Assembly: GCA_963773665.1 (NCBI GenBank)
Contig: CAVZBZ010000002.1
Coordinates: forward strand, 558,001 to 622,000
Direction of reading: 5' to 3'
DNA length: 64,000 bases
Origin: DATJLY01 sp963773665
GTDB taxonomy: Bacteria; Pseudomonadota; Alphaproteobacteria; ATCC43930; CGMCC-115725
Shown here: one piece after another, positions 38,837 through 47,440 of the stretch
How the letters are laid out: every line of letters begins with the position of its first letter
Position numbering within the stretch: the stretch's first letter is position 1
Notes under the pieces: generated by a model
Databases searched by the model: none
Seen by the model: the letters and a program-made list of their open reading frames with translations, nothing else
What the model was told of the DNA's origin: nothing
Made by a program: the position numbers and the translations under genes

Positions 38837-38858
38837 GCCTCAGCCTGCTCGACTCTAG

Positions 38859-39560
38859 TTAGGGTATCAAAAGCGGTCCACGGACGTTGCTCGGCCGCAC
38901 CGTCAGGTGATTCTTGACGCCGACCACCCCCGGAACGCCGCGCGCCAGAGTCGCCACCGCCTCCGATTGCGTCTCCGATTGAACCGAGCCCCAGAGATGC
39001 GCCGTGTGCTCGATCACGGTCACAGAGAGATCGTCGAAGGGTACCCAGCGTTCCCGTTCCAGCGCGTCTTCGAGACGCTCGCGAATCGTCGAGTCGTCAT
39101 CGGCGCCCGCCTTGGTCGGAGGCGCAGCGGCCAGCGCGCGCACGAGATCGGCCCGAGCAATGATGCCGATGATACGATCCTCCTGCGTGACTGGCAGGCG
39201 CTTCACGCGGTTCCGCTCCATGAGCTCCGCCGCCTCGGCGAGGGAAGCATCGGGGGCGATCGTCACGACGGTGTGCGTCATGACATCCTTGGCCGCGAGC
39301 CCGTGCGACTTCATGTAGCGCTCGGCGAGCGTATCGGGCGCGGCGAAGGCGCGGAGCCACCAGGACGAATGGCGCTCCGTTCCGGTCTCCGGCCGGCGCA
39401 TCAGGTCGCCTTCGCTGATGATTCCGAGGACGTGTCGTTCGGGGTCGATCACCGGAACCGCGCTCAGGCGCCGCTCGGCGAGAAGCTTTGCCACCGTGGC
39501 GACCGGCGTATCCGGCGTTACGGAAACGACCTTGCGGGTCATGAGGTCCAAGACATTCAT
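38859..39560 (-). CDS. CBS-pair and BON-domain protein
   Basis: Protein of 233 residues. Two CBS motifs make one Bateman module: VLDLMTRKVVSVTPDTPVAT with VLGIISEGDLMRR, and AKDVMTHTVVTIAPDASLAE with IIGIIARADLVRAL. The last 70 residues form a BON domain (LWGSVQSETQSEAVATLARG, then VPGVVGVKNHLTV). CBS modules sense adenine nucleotides; BON domains bind membranes or phospholipids. ATG 39,560 was chosen for AAGG 8 bases upstream; GTG 39,569 is possible. It is divergent from the ABC transporter at 39,770. Confidence 0.88.
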   Translation of the reverse strand: MNVLDLMTRKVVSVTPDTPVATVAKLLAERRLSAVPVIDPERHVLGIISEGDLMRRPETGTERHSSWWLRAFAAPDTLAERYMKSHGLAAKDVMTHTVVTIAPDASLAEAAELMERNRVKRLPVTQEDRIIGIIARADLVRALAAAPPTKAGADDDSTIRERLEDALERERWVPFDDLSVTVIEHTAHLWGSVQSETQSEAVATLARGVPGVVGVKNHLTVRPSNVRGPLLIP

Positions 39561-39726
39561 GGTTTCCACCTTCCGCGGCAGACGTGCCGCCGCCCTTGAT
39601 CCATGTCAACCGACATTCCTCAGATGAACCTTCGCTCCACGAGCCTGGTGACCCATCGCGGACATTTAGACATGGGATTCCAGCTCGGACGCGCGACCGG
39701 GGTGATGCGCCATAACGATCGGGCAC

Positions 39727-39732
39727 TATAAT
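39727..39732 (+). promoter_or_regulatory. TATAAT -10 box before the two-module ABC permease
   Basis: A perfect TATAAT, rare in this GC-rich sequence, lies 37 bases before the GTG at 39,770. No good TTGACA is seen 16-18 bases upstream, so activator help is possible. Its position makes the TTG at 39,734 an unlikely start codon. Confidence 0.4.
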
Positions 39733-39769
39733 CTTGGCCGTTCGCCATCCGGCCAATTGGGGACACGCC

Positions 39770-41506
39770 GTGGAGCATCACGCCGAGGTGCTGAGAGGAG
39801 GGATATGGCACCAGCGGATCCCGGGTTGGCGTGATGTCGCAGCAACGTTGCTCGTGCTGGGCGTCGTCGTCCTCATCGGCGTCGGCGCGCGTCAGATGGT
39901 GGCGCCGTTCGTCTCGGCGCACCAACCGGAGATCTCGCTCTCGCCGACGGCACTGCCGCTCTATACCCTGCGCACCGTCATGCGGATGCTGGCGGCGCTC
40001 GCCGCCTCGCTGATCTTCACGTTCACCTACGCCACGCTGGCGGCCAAGAGCCGCCGGGCCGAAATGGTGCTGATACCGATCCTCGACGTGCTCCAATCGG
40101 TGCCGGTCCTGGGATACCTCTCCTTCACGGTCGTGTTCTTCGTCTCGCTTTTTCCCGACAACGTGCTGGGTCCGGAGCTTGCGGCAATCTTCGCCATCTT
40201 CACGAGCCAAGCTTGGAACATGGCGTTCAGTTTCTACCAGGGGCTGCGCACAGTTCCGAACGAGCTCGGCGAGGCAAGCCGCAGCTTCCGGTCCTCGGCC
40301 TGGCAACGTTTCTGGCGCCTCGAGGTGCCGTTCGCGATGCCCGGGCTCATCTGGAACATGATGATGTCGATGTCTGGGGGATGGTTCTTCGTCGTCGCTT
40401 CCGAGGCGATCTCCGTCGGTGACATTCGGATTTCACTTCCCGGGGTCGGGTCCTACGTCGCACGCGCCATTCAGGAGCGCGATCTCGCCGCGGTTGGCTG
40501 GGCGATCATCGCGATGACGATCGCTATCGTCCTTTACGATCAGCTGCTGTTCCGGCCGATGGTGGCGTGGGCCGACAAATTCCGGTACGAGCAAACGGCA
40601 GCCCAGAGCCTGCCGAGGAGCTGGGTGCTCGACCTGTTTCGCCGGTCAAGCCTTTTGCGGCTCCTGGGCGAACCGATCGGAACAGGACTGCATCGGGCGG
40701 CGCGAGCGCGCATCGTCTTCCCCTCGAGCCTTCATCGCGTGACCTTCTGGTCGCCGCCAAGACGCGTCGTTGACATCATCTGGCTTGGTTTACTCAGTGC
40801 CGGCGTCGCGTATGTCGGATGGGAGCTCGTTCGATTTGCCGGCTCCGCGCTTTCGTGGGACGATTTCGCAATCGCCGCCGGCAACGGCGGTCTCACGCTT
40901 CTTCGCGTCGCCATCCTGATCGTTGTTGCGTCCGTCATCTGGGTTCCCATCGGTGTTGCGGTGGGGCTGCGGCCGAAGCTCACGGAGAGGGTCCAGCCAA
41001 TCGCCCAGTTTCTTGCTGCCTTTCCGGCGAACCTGCTCTTCCCGATTGTCGTCTTTCTGATCGTGCGGTTCGGCCTCGCGCCCAAGATCTGGCTCAGCCC
41101 GCTGATGATCCTCGGGACGCAATGGTACATCCTCTTCAACGTCATTGCCGGCGCCAGCGCGTTTCCGAGCGATTTACGCGAGGCCGCGGCAAGCTTTCGC
41201 GTGCGACGCTGGCGGTGGTGGCGGGAGGCGATGCTTCCCGGAATTTTCCCTTATTACGTGACGGGAGCCATTACGGCCTCCGGCGGCGCGTGGAACGCGA
41301 GCATCGTGTCCGAGGCCGTCAGCTGGGGACCAACGAAGCTGAGCGGATCCGGGCTCGGCGCCTACATCGCGCAGATGACCGAGGCTGGCGATTATCCTCG
41401 GATCGCCCTTGGAATCGCCATTATGTCCGTGCTCGTCATCGCGATGAACCGGCTGCTCTGGCGGCCGCTTTACGCCTTCGGCGAGCGCCGGACACGGCTC
41501 GATTAA
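39770..41506 (+). CDS. Two-module ABC transporter permease (NitT/TauT type)
   Basis: Protein of 578 residues, two permease modules fused in one chain with about 12 helices in total. Each half has an EAA loop: ELGEASRSFRSSAWQRFWRL with EVPFAMPGLIWN in the first, DLREAAASFRVRRWRWWREA with MLPGIFPYYVTG in the second. The family moves nitrate, taurine, bicarbonate or similar anions. GTG 39,770 (GGGGA 7 bases upstream) is preferred over TTG 39,734. The ATPase follows 9 bases later; there is no substrate-binding protein gene. Confidence 0.88.
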   Translation: MEHHAEVLRGGIWHQRIPGWRDVAATLLVLGVVVLIGVGARQMVAPFVSAHQPEISLSPTALPLYTLRTVMRMLAALAASLIFTFTYATLAAKSRRAEMVLIPILDVLQSVPVLGYLSFTVVFFVSLFPDNVLGPELAAIFAIFTSQAWNMAFSFYQGLRTVPNELGEASRSFRSSAWQRFWRLEVPFAMPGLIWNMMMSMSGGWFFVVASEAISVGDIRISLPGVGSYVARAIQERDLAAVGWAIIAMTIAIVLYDQLLFRPMVAWADKFRYEQTAAQSLPRSWVLDLFRRSSLLRLLGEPIGTGLHRAARARIVFPSSLHRVTFWSPPRRVVDIIWLGLLSAGVAYVGWELVRFAGSALSWDDFAIAAGNGGLTLLRVAILIVVASVIWVPIGVAVGLRPKLTERVQPIAQFLAAFPANLLFPIVVFLIVRFGLAPKIWLSPLMILGTQWYILFNVIAGASAFPSDLREAAASFRVRRWRWWREAMLPGIFPYYVTGAITASGGAWNASIVSEAVSWGPTKLSGSGLGAYIAQMTEAGDYPRIALGIAIMSVLVIAMNRLLWRPLYAFGERRTRLD

Positions 41507-41515
41507 GGGGGTGGA

Positions 41516-42823
41516 GTGGTAACCGAAACGACCCCACGCGTCATAGAGCTCCGCAAGGTTTGCATGGCCTTCGCCAAGCCCTCGGGAGAACCACTCCCTG
41601 TGCTTGCGGACATCAACATCTCCGTCACCGAAGGCGAAATCCTCGGTCTCCTCGGTCGCTCCGGGTGCGGCAAGTCGACCCTGCTTCGTATCGCAGGAGG
41701 GCTGATCAAGCCGACCGCGGGCGAGGTGTTCTATCGTGGAGCGCCGCTTGCCGGCCCGGCCGAAGGCATCACCGTTGTGTTTCAGACCTTCGCCCTGTAC
41801 CCGTGGCTCACCGTCCTCGAGAATGTCGAGCTTGGGCTCGACGCGCTGCGGCTCTCGCTTGACGAGGCTCGGCGTCGGGCGATGTCCGCCATCGATCTCA
41901 TCGGCCTCGACGGCTTCCAATCGGCTTACCCGCGCGAGCTTTCGGGCGGAATGCGCCAGCGGGTCGGCTTCGCGCGGGCGATCGTCAGCGACCCGACGTT
42001 GCTGCTCATGGATGAGCCGTTTTCGGCGCTGGATGTGCTCACGGCCGAGACGCTCCGTACCGAATTCCTCGATCTTTGGACGGCGCGTCAGCTGCCCACG
42101 AAAGCGGTGCTGCTGGTGACGCACAATATCGAGGAAGCGGTCCTGATGTGCGACCGGATTCTTGTCCTCGCCTCGAATCCCGGGCACATCGCGGCCGAGA
42201 TTCGAGTCCCCTTGCCGCAGCCGCGCAACCGGCTCGACGCGGCGTTTCACGGCATCGTGGACGAGATCTATTCGATCCTGACCTCGAGAATAACGGAATT
42301 GATCGGTGCCCAAAGCCGGATCCATGGGGGCTTGGTGCAGCTTCTGCCGCAGGTCTCGATCAATCGGATCGGCGGCTTCGTTGAGACATTGTTGTCGCCG
42401 CCTTACGGAGGGCATGCCGAGCTGGCCACGATCGCCGGACCGCTCGCCCTGGAAATCAACGATCTCTTCCCGATCGCCGAGGCCCTTCACATCCTGGAGT
42501 TCGCGGAACTCAAGGACGGGACGATCAAGCTGACCGCTGCCGGCCGCGTCTTCGCGCAGAGCGGGACGGAAGAGCGCAAGCGACTCTTCAGAGTGCATCT
42601 GCTCCGCTTCGTGCCGCTCGCCGCCCACATCCGCCAAGTGCTCGACGAGCGCGAGGGCCACGAGGCGCCTCGGGAGCGATTCGAATTTGAGCTTCAGGAC
42701 CATCTGAATCGCAGCGACGCCGAGAAAACCATGCGGGCAGCCATCGGGTGGGGGCGGTATGCCGAGCTCTTCGCTTACGATGACAAGACGCGCACGTTCA
42801 GCATCGACCACTCGGCGCGATAA
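41516..42823 (+). CDS. ABC ATPase with C-terminal AAA-associated domain
   Basis: Protein of 435 residues from GTG 41,516. Residues 1-250 are a NitT/TauT-type ATPase: Walker A LLGRSGCGKSTLL, Q-loop VVFQTFALYPWLTV, signature ELSGGMRQRVGFARA, Walker B LLLMDEPFSALD. The remaining 180 residues match the AAA-associated C-terminal domain seen on some ABC ATPases (helical, with LATIAGPLALEINDLFPIAE and RFVPLAAHIRQVLDEREG). That domain may sense a small molecule or control the pump. It makes a two-gene transporter with the fused permease and the CBS-BON gene beside them. Confidence 0.9.
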   Translation: MVTETTPRVIELRKVCMAFAKPSGEPLPVLADINISVTEGEILGLLGRSGCGKSTLLRIAGGLIKPTAGEVFYRGAPLAGPAEGITVVFQTFALYPWLTVLENVELGLDALRLSLDEARRRAMSAIDLIGLDGFQSAYPRELSGGMRQRVGFARAIVSDPTLLLMDEPFSALDVLTAETLRTEFLDLWTARQLPTKAVLLVTHNIEEAVLMCDRILVLASNPGHIAAEIRVPLPQPRNRLDAAFHGIVDEIYSILTSRITELIGAQSRIHGGLVQLLPQVSINRIGGFVETLLSPPYGGHAELATIAGPLALEINDLFPIAEALHILEFAELKDGTIKLTAAGRVFAQSGTEERKRLFRVHLLRFVPLAAHIRQVLDEREGHEAPRERFEFELQDHLNRSDAEKTMRAAIGWGRYAELFAYDDKTRTFSIDHSAR

Positions 42824-43150
42824 CCGGCGAATGCGCTGAACAGTGCGATTTCGGCGTCGGCCGCGGCTTGCTGCGCGACGTGCGCGGCGGCGGCCGAGGC
42901 TCGCCGGCGACAGCGTTGGCGAGCGGCGCCGATCCCTGCAGCACGGGCGACATGGCCGGCTCCGAATCGGCATGATCGCATTCGTGCCCGGCTCACGTTG
43001 CGGCGACTATGCAGGAAGACGCCGCGGCGCGGTTCGATGCCGCTTTCAAGGGTGCTATAACAACTGCTGGAAGCGTGAAAGCAATTTCGATAGCAACGCC
43101 TTCCCGGGCTGGAACGCCGCGCACAAAATGCCATTGCAAGTCAATAAGTT
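42824..43150 (+). other. Non-coding interval before tRNA-Ser
   Basis: About 330 bases between the ABC ATPase and the tRNA. The first half is GC-rich and shows no credible start or ribosome site; open frames here are arginine-rich shadows. The second half (about 43,050-43,150) is less GC-rich and should hold the tRNA promoter, but no clear -10/-35 pair stands out. Confidence 0.5.
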
Positions 43151-43240
43151 GGATGGGTGGCCGAGCGGTTGAAGGCACCGGTCTTGAAAACCGGCATCGG
43201 GGCAACTCGATCGTGGGTTCGAATCCCACCCCATCCGCCA
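43151..43240 (+). tRNA. tRNA-Ser (anticodon TGA)
   Basis: Class II tRNA of 90 bases. The acceptor stem GGATGGG pairs with CCCATCC, and CCA is encoded at 43,238-43,240. The D-arm is GGCCGAGCGG, the anticodon stem-loop CGGTCTTGAAAACCG with anticodon TGA at 43,185-43,187, a long variable arm follows (ATCGGGGCAACTCGAT) and the T-arm is GGGTTCGAATCCC. It reads UCA and UCG/UCU by wobble. A HigBA module and repeat-bearing DNA lie just downstream, consistent with a tRNA-linked insertion site. Confidence 0.96.
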
Positions 43241-43307
43241 ACTCAGAACAGAACTGCGAACGCCGGGCGTAGCCTTCCCCTTCCCGGGGACGGCATGGCG
43301 ACAGAGA

Positions 43308-43628
43308 TCACGCTGCGGCACCGATTGGCTTCGCGCGTTCGATCCGCTCGCGCTCGCGGGGACTGTTCATCGCCTCCCACAGATCGCTGCGCCGCTGCAC
43401 GTTCAGCCAGAAGTCCGGACTGTTGCCAAACACGCGCGCGAGGATGAGCGCGGTCGCCGCGGTCACGGTCCGGCGGTCGTTGCACAGCTCGTTGACATGC
43501 TTGCGCTGAACGCCCATTGCCTCGGCCAGCGCGGCCTGGGTCAACCCCATGGGCTGCATGAACTCCTCGACCAGGATCTCGCCGACCGTGGCCGGCTTGC
43601 GCTTCGTCGTCAGCATGGTTCGCCTCAT
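43308..43628 (-). CDS. higA: HigA-type antitoxin
   Basis: Protein of about 106 residues with a helix-turn-helix of the Xre/HigA kind: ATVGEILVEEFMQPMGLTQA, then ALAEAMGVQRKHVNELCNDR and FGNSPDFWLNVQRRSDLWEA. It neutralises HigB and represses the operon. Its ATG 43,628 overlaps the higB stop (ATGA); ATG 43,616 is an alternative start. Toxin before antitoxin is the usual hig order. Confidence 0.9.
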   Translation of the reverse strand: MRRTMLTTKRKPATVGEILVEEFMQPMGLTQAALAEAMGVQRKHVNELCNDRRTVTAATALILARVFGNSPDFWLNVQRRSDLWEAMNSPRERERIERAKPIGAAA

Positions 43629-43921
43629 CTGTAGCTGTGGTCGTCGAGATAGACACCTTCCGCCTCGCCGCGGCTGCCGTCCCACCGGAAGATCAGCCGC
43701 CACTGACTGTTGACGCGGATCGAGTGGAACCCAGCCAGATTGCCGCGCAGCTTCTCGAAGTGATTGCTGGGCGGTATCCGCAAATCCTGATCGCTCGTCG
43801 CGTCGTCGATCATCTGGAGCTTACGGAAGAGCCGGCTTTCGAGGTCGGACGGAATGTTCCGCGACCGCGTATCCTCGACGAAGAAGGCGCGCAGCCACTC
43901 GTCCCGAACGCTCACGATCAT
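43625..43921 (-). CDS. higB: HigB-type toxin (RelE superfamily)
   Basis: Protein of 98 residues. The features of ribosome-dependent mRNA interferases of the HigB branch are present: RAFFVEDTRSRNIPSDLESR, the long helix KLQMIDDATSDQDLRIPPSN, then FEKLRGNLAGFHSIRVNSQW and RLIFRW. The gene is intact and coupled to higA, so the pair is probably active. Located about 390 bases after tRNA-Ser. Confidence 0.9.
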   Translation of the reverse strand: MIVSVRDEWLRAFFVEDTRSRNIPSDLESRLFRKLQMIDDATSDQDLRIPPSNHFEKLRGNLAGFHSIRVNSQWRLIFRWDGSRGEAEGVYLDDHSYR

Positions 43922-44208
43922 CCGGTGGCTCCGCTTTCGTGTCTATGTACCACTCCTCGGTACAGACTGCAACCGCCGAAGCCTATATCGCGGCGGCTGG
44001 CGCTCGGATCATTGATATCGTTGAGCTTTCGCCAGAAGCAACAGAAGGGGGTGTTCTGCGAGAGATGCAAACCCTCAATCACCCCAACCACATACGCGGG
44101 CCGGATGGCCAAGCTTTTCCCTTGCTGTCCAAGCCCGGGCCATCCAAGCCATGGCCCTGCTGTTGCCCAAAGTCTACGATAGCGTGGAATGGTCGAAAGT
44201 TACGTGTG
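43922..44208. other. Interval between higB and the inverted repeat
   Basis: Several overlapping short frames on both strands are present, none with a ribosome site or recognisable domain. The base composition is less GC-rich than the neighbours, as expected for acquired DNA. Nothing further can be supported. Confidence 0.4.
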
Positions 44209-44331
44209 GGGTCGTGTCCCCGGTGGTGGTGTAGGAGCTGTGGGTAAGTAGCCCGCCGCCGCCTGACTCTTGCGGTCGCTGCGGCAGGCTACTTACCCAC
44301 AGCTCCTACACCACCACCGGGGACACGACCC
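44209..44331. repeat. 45-bp perfect inverted repeat (REPIN/MITE-like hairpin)
   Basis: The arm 44,209-44,253 is the exact reverse complement of 44,287-44,331 (45 of 45 bases). After one mismatch, a further 5 bp pair (44,255-44,259 with 44,281-44,285), leaving a loop of about 21 bases. The outer end reads GGGTCGTGTCCCCGG. The right arm supplies the last 14 codons and the TAG stop of the minus-strand gene at 44,289-44,945, so the element appears to have landed in that gene. No transposase is encoded in it. Perfect identity of the arms suggests recent origin or selection on the structure. Confidence 0.85.
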
Positions 44332-44945
44332 AACGCGGCAGTCCTCCCAGCGGTGCGGCACCATTCAGCTAGGTCCTCGCAGCCCAACATATGGGCTTCT
44401 CGGGCTGCGGCGTCTGCCACACGGATCCAATCGGCAATACGAAAGGTCTTCTTGCGATCCGGGTTGTATCTGGGCGCGCTAAGCCGTCCGAAGAATCCGG
44501 TGTCCAGTGACGCCAGCGCGAGAGCCGGAAAGACCTCCATCAAATAGAGTCCGTCGGCTGCTGCCCGAGCCTGTTCCGGACTCTCCTCGGCTCCCAGCGC
44601 CGTCAGAAAACGCCAGACTGGCGAGGCGTCACAGAACATGCTCCGCCTCCCTCGATTGGACGGCTGTACGCCTCCGCCAAGCCAGCTAATGAGGGAGGCG
44701 GCCACGCGCTCTACCGGCCGCATGCTGGTCAAATTGGGAACCACGGTCGGCTGGTCCAGCGCGATAAGCGTGGCACCGGTTTCTGGGCGAGCTTTCTGGA
44801 TAAATTTGAGCGCCTGATCGAAGGACACCAACTGCGGAGCATGGAACCGCGTGGGGCGGCCGTTCTCGATGCCGACTGCGCAGATGGCTCCGGGAGCTCT
44901 CGGGTTATCCGTCCAGGCAGAATCAAAGCCGATGTAAGTGTCCAT
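44289..44945 (-). pseudogene. DUF429-like protein truncated by the inverted repeat
   Basis: Open frame of 218 residues. The N-terminus MDTYIGFDSAWTDNPRAPGA, then TLIALDQPTVVPN and MEVFPALALASLD fit the DUF429 family (RNase H-like fold, function unknown). The YNPDRKKTFRIADW segment is also conserved. After EDLAEWC the homology stops and the last residues (GRVPGGGVGAVGK) come from the inverted repeat arm. Family members usually continue for several tens of residues with a further conserved block, so this copy is truncated and may be inactive. Confidence 0.65.
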
Positions 44946-45030
44946 ACCAGCTCGCTTCCGTGCCGCTCCTGACCGCGCGGCTATGATTATAGGGCCACAG
45001 CGTAGACATAGTGCTCATCATCGTCGGTCG

Positions 45031-45058
45031 TGGCCCGCCAGGCGACGGTGGCGGGCCA
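45031..45058 (+). terminator. Stem-loop before the molybdenum hydroxylase gene
   Basis: TGGCCCGCC at 45,031-45,039 pairs perfectly with GGCGGGCCA at 45,050-45,058 over a 10-base loop. There is no T-run after it on the plus strand. It could be a weak terminator or a leader hairpin for the gene at 45,115. A riboswitch could not be recognised. Confidence 0.3.
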
Positions 45059-45114
45059 TGTCGCCAAGGCGAAAATCGGTGCAAGCCGCGCGGGTTTCAT
45101 GCGTTAATCGCACC

Positions 45115-47391
45115 ATGCCGATTGGACTTGAAGACGACGCGGCGCCCATCATCGGCCGCTCGGTCCGCAGGATCGAGGATCCGCCGCTCCTCAGGGGCTC
45201 GGGGCGTTTTGTCGACGATCTCGTCTTCCCGGACATGCTGCACATGCGCATTGTGCGCTCGCCCGTCGCCTTCGGCAGGCTCATCGCGGTCGATGCATCG
45301 CCGACCCATGCGCTCGCGGGAGTCGCGGCGGTCTGGAGCGCCGAGCACGTCCACGATGTGCCGCCCATCGATTTTCGCATGACATCAATCGAAGGCCTCC
45401 AGCCATATCGTCAGCCGGTGCTGGCTCGCGGGATGGTGCGCTACGTCGGCGAGCCCGTCGCGGCCGTATTCGCGACCGATCCCTATCGCGCGGAGGATGC
45501 TGCATCGCTGGTCCGGCTTGAGATCGAGCCGCTTTCGCCCTGCCTTGACGCCGCCGCGCCGGTCGCCGAATTCGCGCCCGGGCTCAATTCCGAACCGGCC
45601 GTGCTGCGCAAGTCCTATGGCGATGTCGATGCGGCGTTCGCCAAGGCGGATCGGGTCATCGAGCTCGAGCTCAGTGTCGGCCGGCACAGTGGCGTCCCGC
45701 TCGAGACCCGCGGTGCGCTCGCCGTCGAACGGGACGGCGTGCTGCGGCTCTATGGTGCGGCGAAGGTGCCGCACTACAACCGCGGCGCTATCGCGCACAT
45801 GCTGGGCCTGCCCGCGGACCGGGTCCACCTGCACGAGGGCCATGTCGGCGGTGGCTTCGGCGTGCGCGGCGAGCTTTATCCCGAGGACGTGCTGGTCTGC
45901 GTCGCGACGCGGCGGCTCGGCCGGCCGGTCAAGTGGATCGAGGACCGCCGCGAGAACCTCATTGCCGCCAATCACTCGCGCCAGCAATTCCATCGCGTCC
46001 GCGCCGCGGTCGATGCAACCGGAGTGGTCCTCGCGATCGACGACGAGTTCTGGTTCGACCAGGGCGCCTACATCAGGACGCACGGCGCCACCGTCGCCGA
46101 CCTCACCGGCGCGATGCTGCCCGGACCCTATGCCGTTCCCGCCTACCGATCGGTCGGGCATGTGCGCCTGACCAACAAGACGCCGGCCGGGACCTACCGC
46201 TCCCCCGGGCGGTATGAGAGCAGCTTCGTGCGCGAGCGCCTGTTGGACGCGGTGGCGGCATCGCTCGGGCGCGATCCGCTCTCGGTGCGGCGGGTCAATC
46301 TGCTGCCCGCGGAGGCGCTGCCGTTCGACCGTGGCTTCGACACGCTCGGGACCCACGTGCGCTTCGATTCGGGCGACTATGCGGGGCTTCTCGACAAGAG
46401 CCTCGCGCGGCTCGATTGGCCGCGGCTGCAAGCGGCGGTCGCGGCGCGGCGGCGCAACGGCGAGCGGATCGGGCTCGGGCTCGGCCTCTTCGTCGAGAAG
46501 AGCGGGCTTGGGCCGTTCGACGACGTGCGCATCGAGCTCGACCGCGCAGGCGACATCGAGATCGTCACCGGTGCCGCGTCGGTCGGCCAGGGGATCGAGA
46601 CGGTGATGGCGCAGATATGCGCCGATACGCTCGGTGCCCCGCTCGACGCCATTCGCGTGATCCACGGCCAGACCGACCGGATCGCGCGCGGCATGGGGGC
46701 GTTCGCCTCGCGCGTCACGGTGATGACCGGATCGGCGGTGTTCGCGGCGGCGCGGACGCTCCACGGCAAGGTTCTGGCCATCGCCGCGCCGTTGCTCCAG
46801 GCCGAGTCCAGTAAGCTCGTGATCCGCGGCGGCAGGGTGTTCGGCCCCGGCGGCGGATCGCTATCGCTCGCCGAGGTGGCGCACGCTGCGGGCGGCGCGC
46901 TCACCGCCGAGGCGACGTTTTCGACCGAGCAGATGACCTATCCTTACGGCGTCCATATCGCGCTTGTCCGCATCGATCCCGAGACCTGCGCCATCGCGCT
47001 CGAGCGGCTCTTCGTCGGCTACGATGTCGGCCGCGCGATCAATCCCATGCTGCTGGCGGGCCAGATCGCGGGCGGCGCGGCGCAGGGGATCGGCGGCGCG
47101 CTCTTCGAGGAATTCCGCTACGACGCCGACGGCCAGCCGATTTCCGCGAGCTTCGCCGATTATCTCCTGCCGTCGAGCGTCGAGGTTCCGGCGATCGAGA
47201 TCCTGCTCACCGAGGACGCGCCGAGCCCGCTGAACCCGCTCGGCGTCAAGGGCGCGGGCGAGGCCGGCATCAACGCGGTGGGCGCCGCGATTGCCGCCGC
47301 GGTGGACGACGCGCTCGGCCGCCCCGGCGCCATCGACCGCCTGCCGATCGGCTGCGAGCGCCTCTACGCCCTGCTGCGGGACGCGCCCTAG
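45115..47391 (+). CDS. Molybdenum hydroxylase large subunit (xanthine/aldehyde/CO dehydrogenase family), orphan
   Basis: Protein of 758 residues. It has the N-terminal domain of the large subunit (RIEDPPLLRGSGRFVDD, RYVGEPVAAVFATD) and the molybdopterin-binding part with HVGGGFGVRGELYPED, GTYRSPGRYESSFVRERLLD, ASVGQGIETVMAQI and the catalytic glutamate motif GVKGAGEAGINAVG. These enzymes hydroxylate purines, aldehydes, nicotinate-type heterocycles or oxidise CO. The usual FAD subunit and [2Fe-2S] subunit genes are not adjacent, so partners are elsewhere. Just downstream lies a catabolic cluster including a NicX-like dioxygenase, which makes hydroxylation of an aromatic or N-heterocyclic substrate plausible but unproven. 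Confidence 0.88.
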   Translation: MPIGLEDDAAPIIGRSVRRIEDPPLLRGSGRFVDDLVFPDMLHMRIVRSPVAFGRLIAVDASPTHALAGVAAVWSAEHVHDVPPIDFRMTSIEGLQPYRQPVLARGMVRYVGEPVAAVFATDPYRAEDAASLVRLEIEPLSPCLDAAAPVAEFAPGLNSEPAVLRKSYGDVDAAFAKADRVIELELSVGRHSGVPLETRGALAVERDGVLRLYGAAKVPHYNRGAIAHMLGLPADRVHLHEGHVGGGFGVRGELYPEDVLVCVATRRLGRPVKWIEDRRENLIAANHSRQQFHRVRAAVDATGVVLAIDDEFWFDQGAYIRTHGATVADLTGAMLPGPYAVPAYRSVGHVRLTNKTPAGTYRSPGRYESSFVRERLLDAVAASLGRDPLSVRRVNLLPAEALPFDRGFDTLGTHVRFDSGDYAGLLDKSLARLDWPRLQAAVAARRRNGERIGLGLGLFVEKSGLGPFDDVRIELDRAGDIEIVTGAASVGQGIETVMAQICADTLGAPLDAIRVIHGQTDRIARGMGAFASRVTVMTGSAVFAAARTLHGKVLAIAAPLLQAESSKLVIRGGRVFGPGGGSLSLAEVAHAAGGALTAEATFSTEQMTYPYGVHIALVRIDPETCAIALERLFVGYDVGRAINPMLLAGQIAGGAAQGIGGALFEEFRYDADGQPISASFADYLLPSSVEVPAIEILLTEDAPSPLNPLGVKGAGEAGINAVGAAIAAAVDDALGRPGAIDRLPIGCERLYALLRDAP

Positions 47392-47440
47392 ATACAGACC
47401 ATCGACCCGATGGGTTCGTGCGCTTTGCTGCCATAGGGAA

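Noticed and set aside
42775..43134. A 119-codon minus frame antisense to the end of the ABC ATPase
   Set aside because: Arginine- and alanine-rich with no ribosome site; the overlapping ATPase frame is clearly the real one.
43939..44247. A 102-codon plus frame after higB
   Set aside because: No ribosome site and no recognisable domain, and it ends inside the inverted repeat.
44291..44300. DnaA-box-like TTACCCACA in the hairpin arms
   Set aside because: Single near-match per arm and no cluster of boxes, AT-rich unwinding region or origin genes nearby.
45001..45114. Possible riboswitch before the molybdenum hydroxylase
   Set aside because: Only one simple 9-bp hairpin is present; the long conserved core of a Moco or cobalamin riboswitch was not found.
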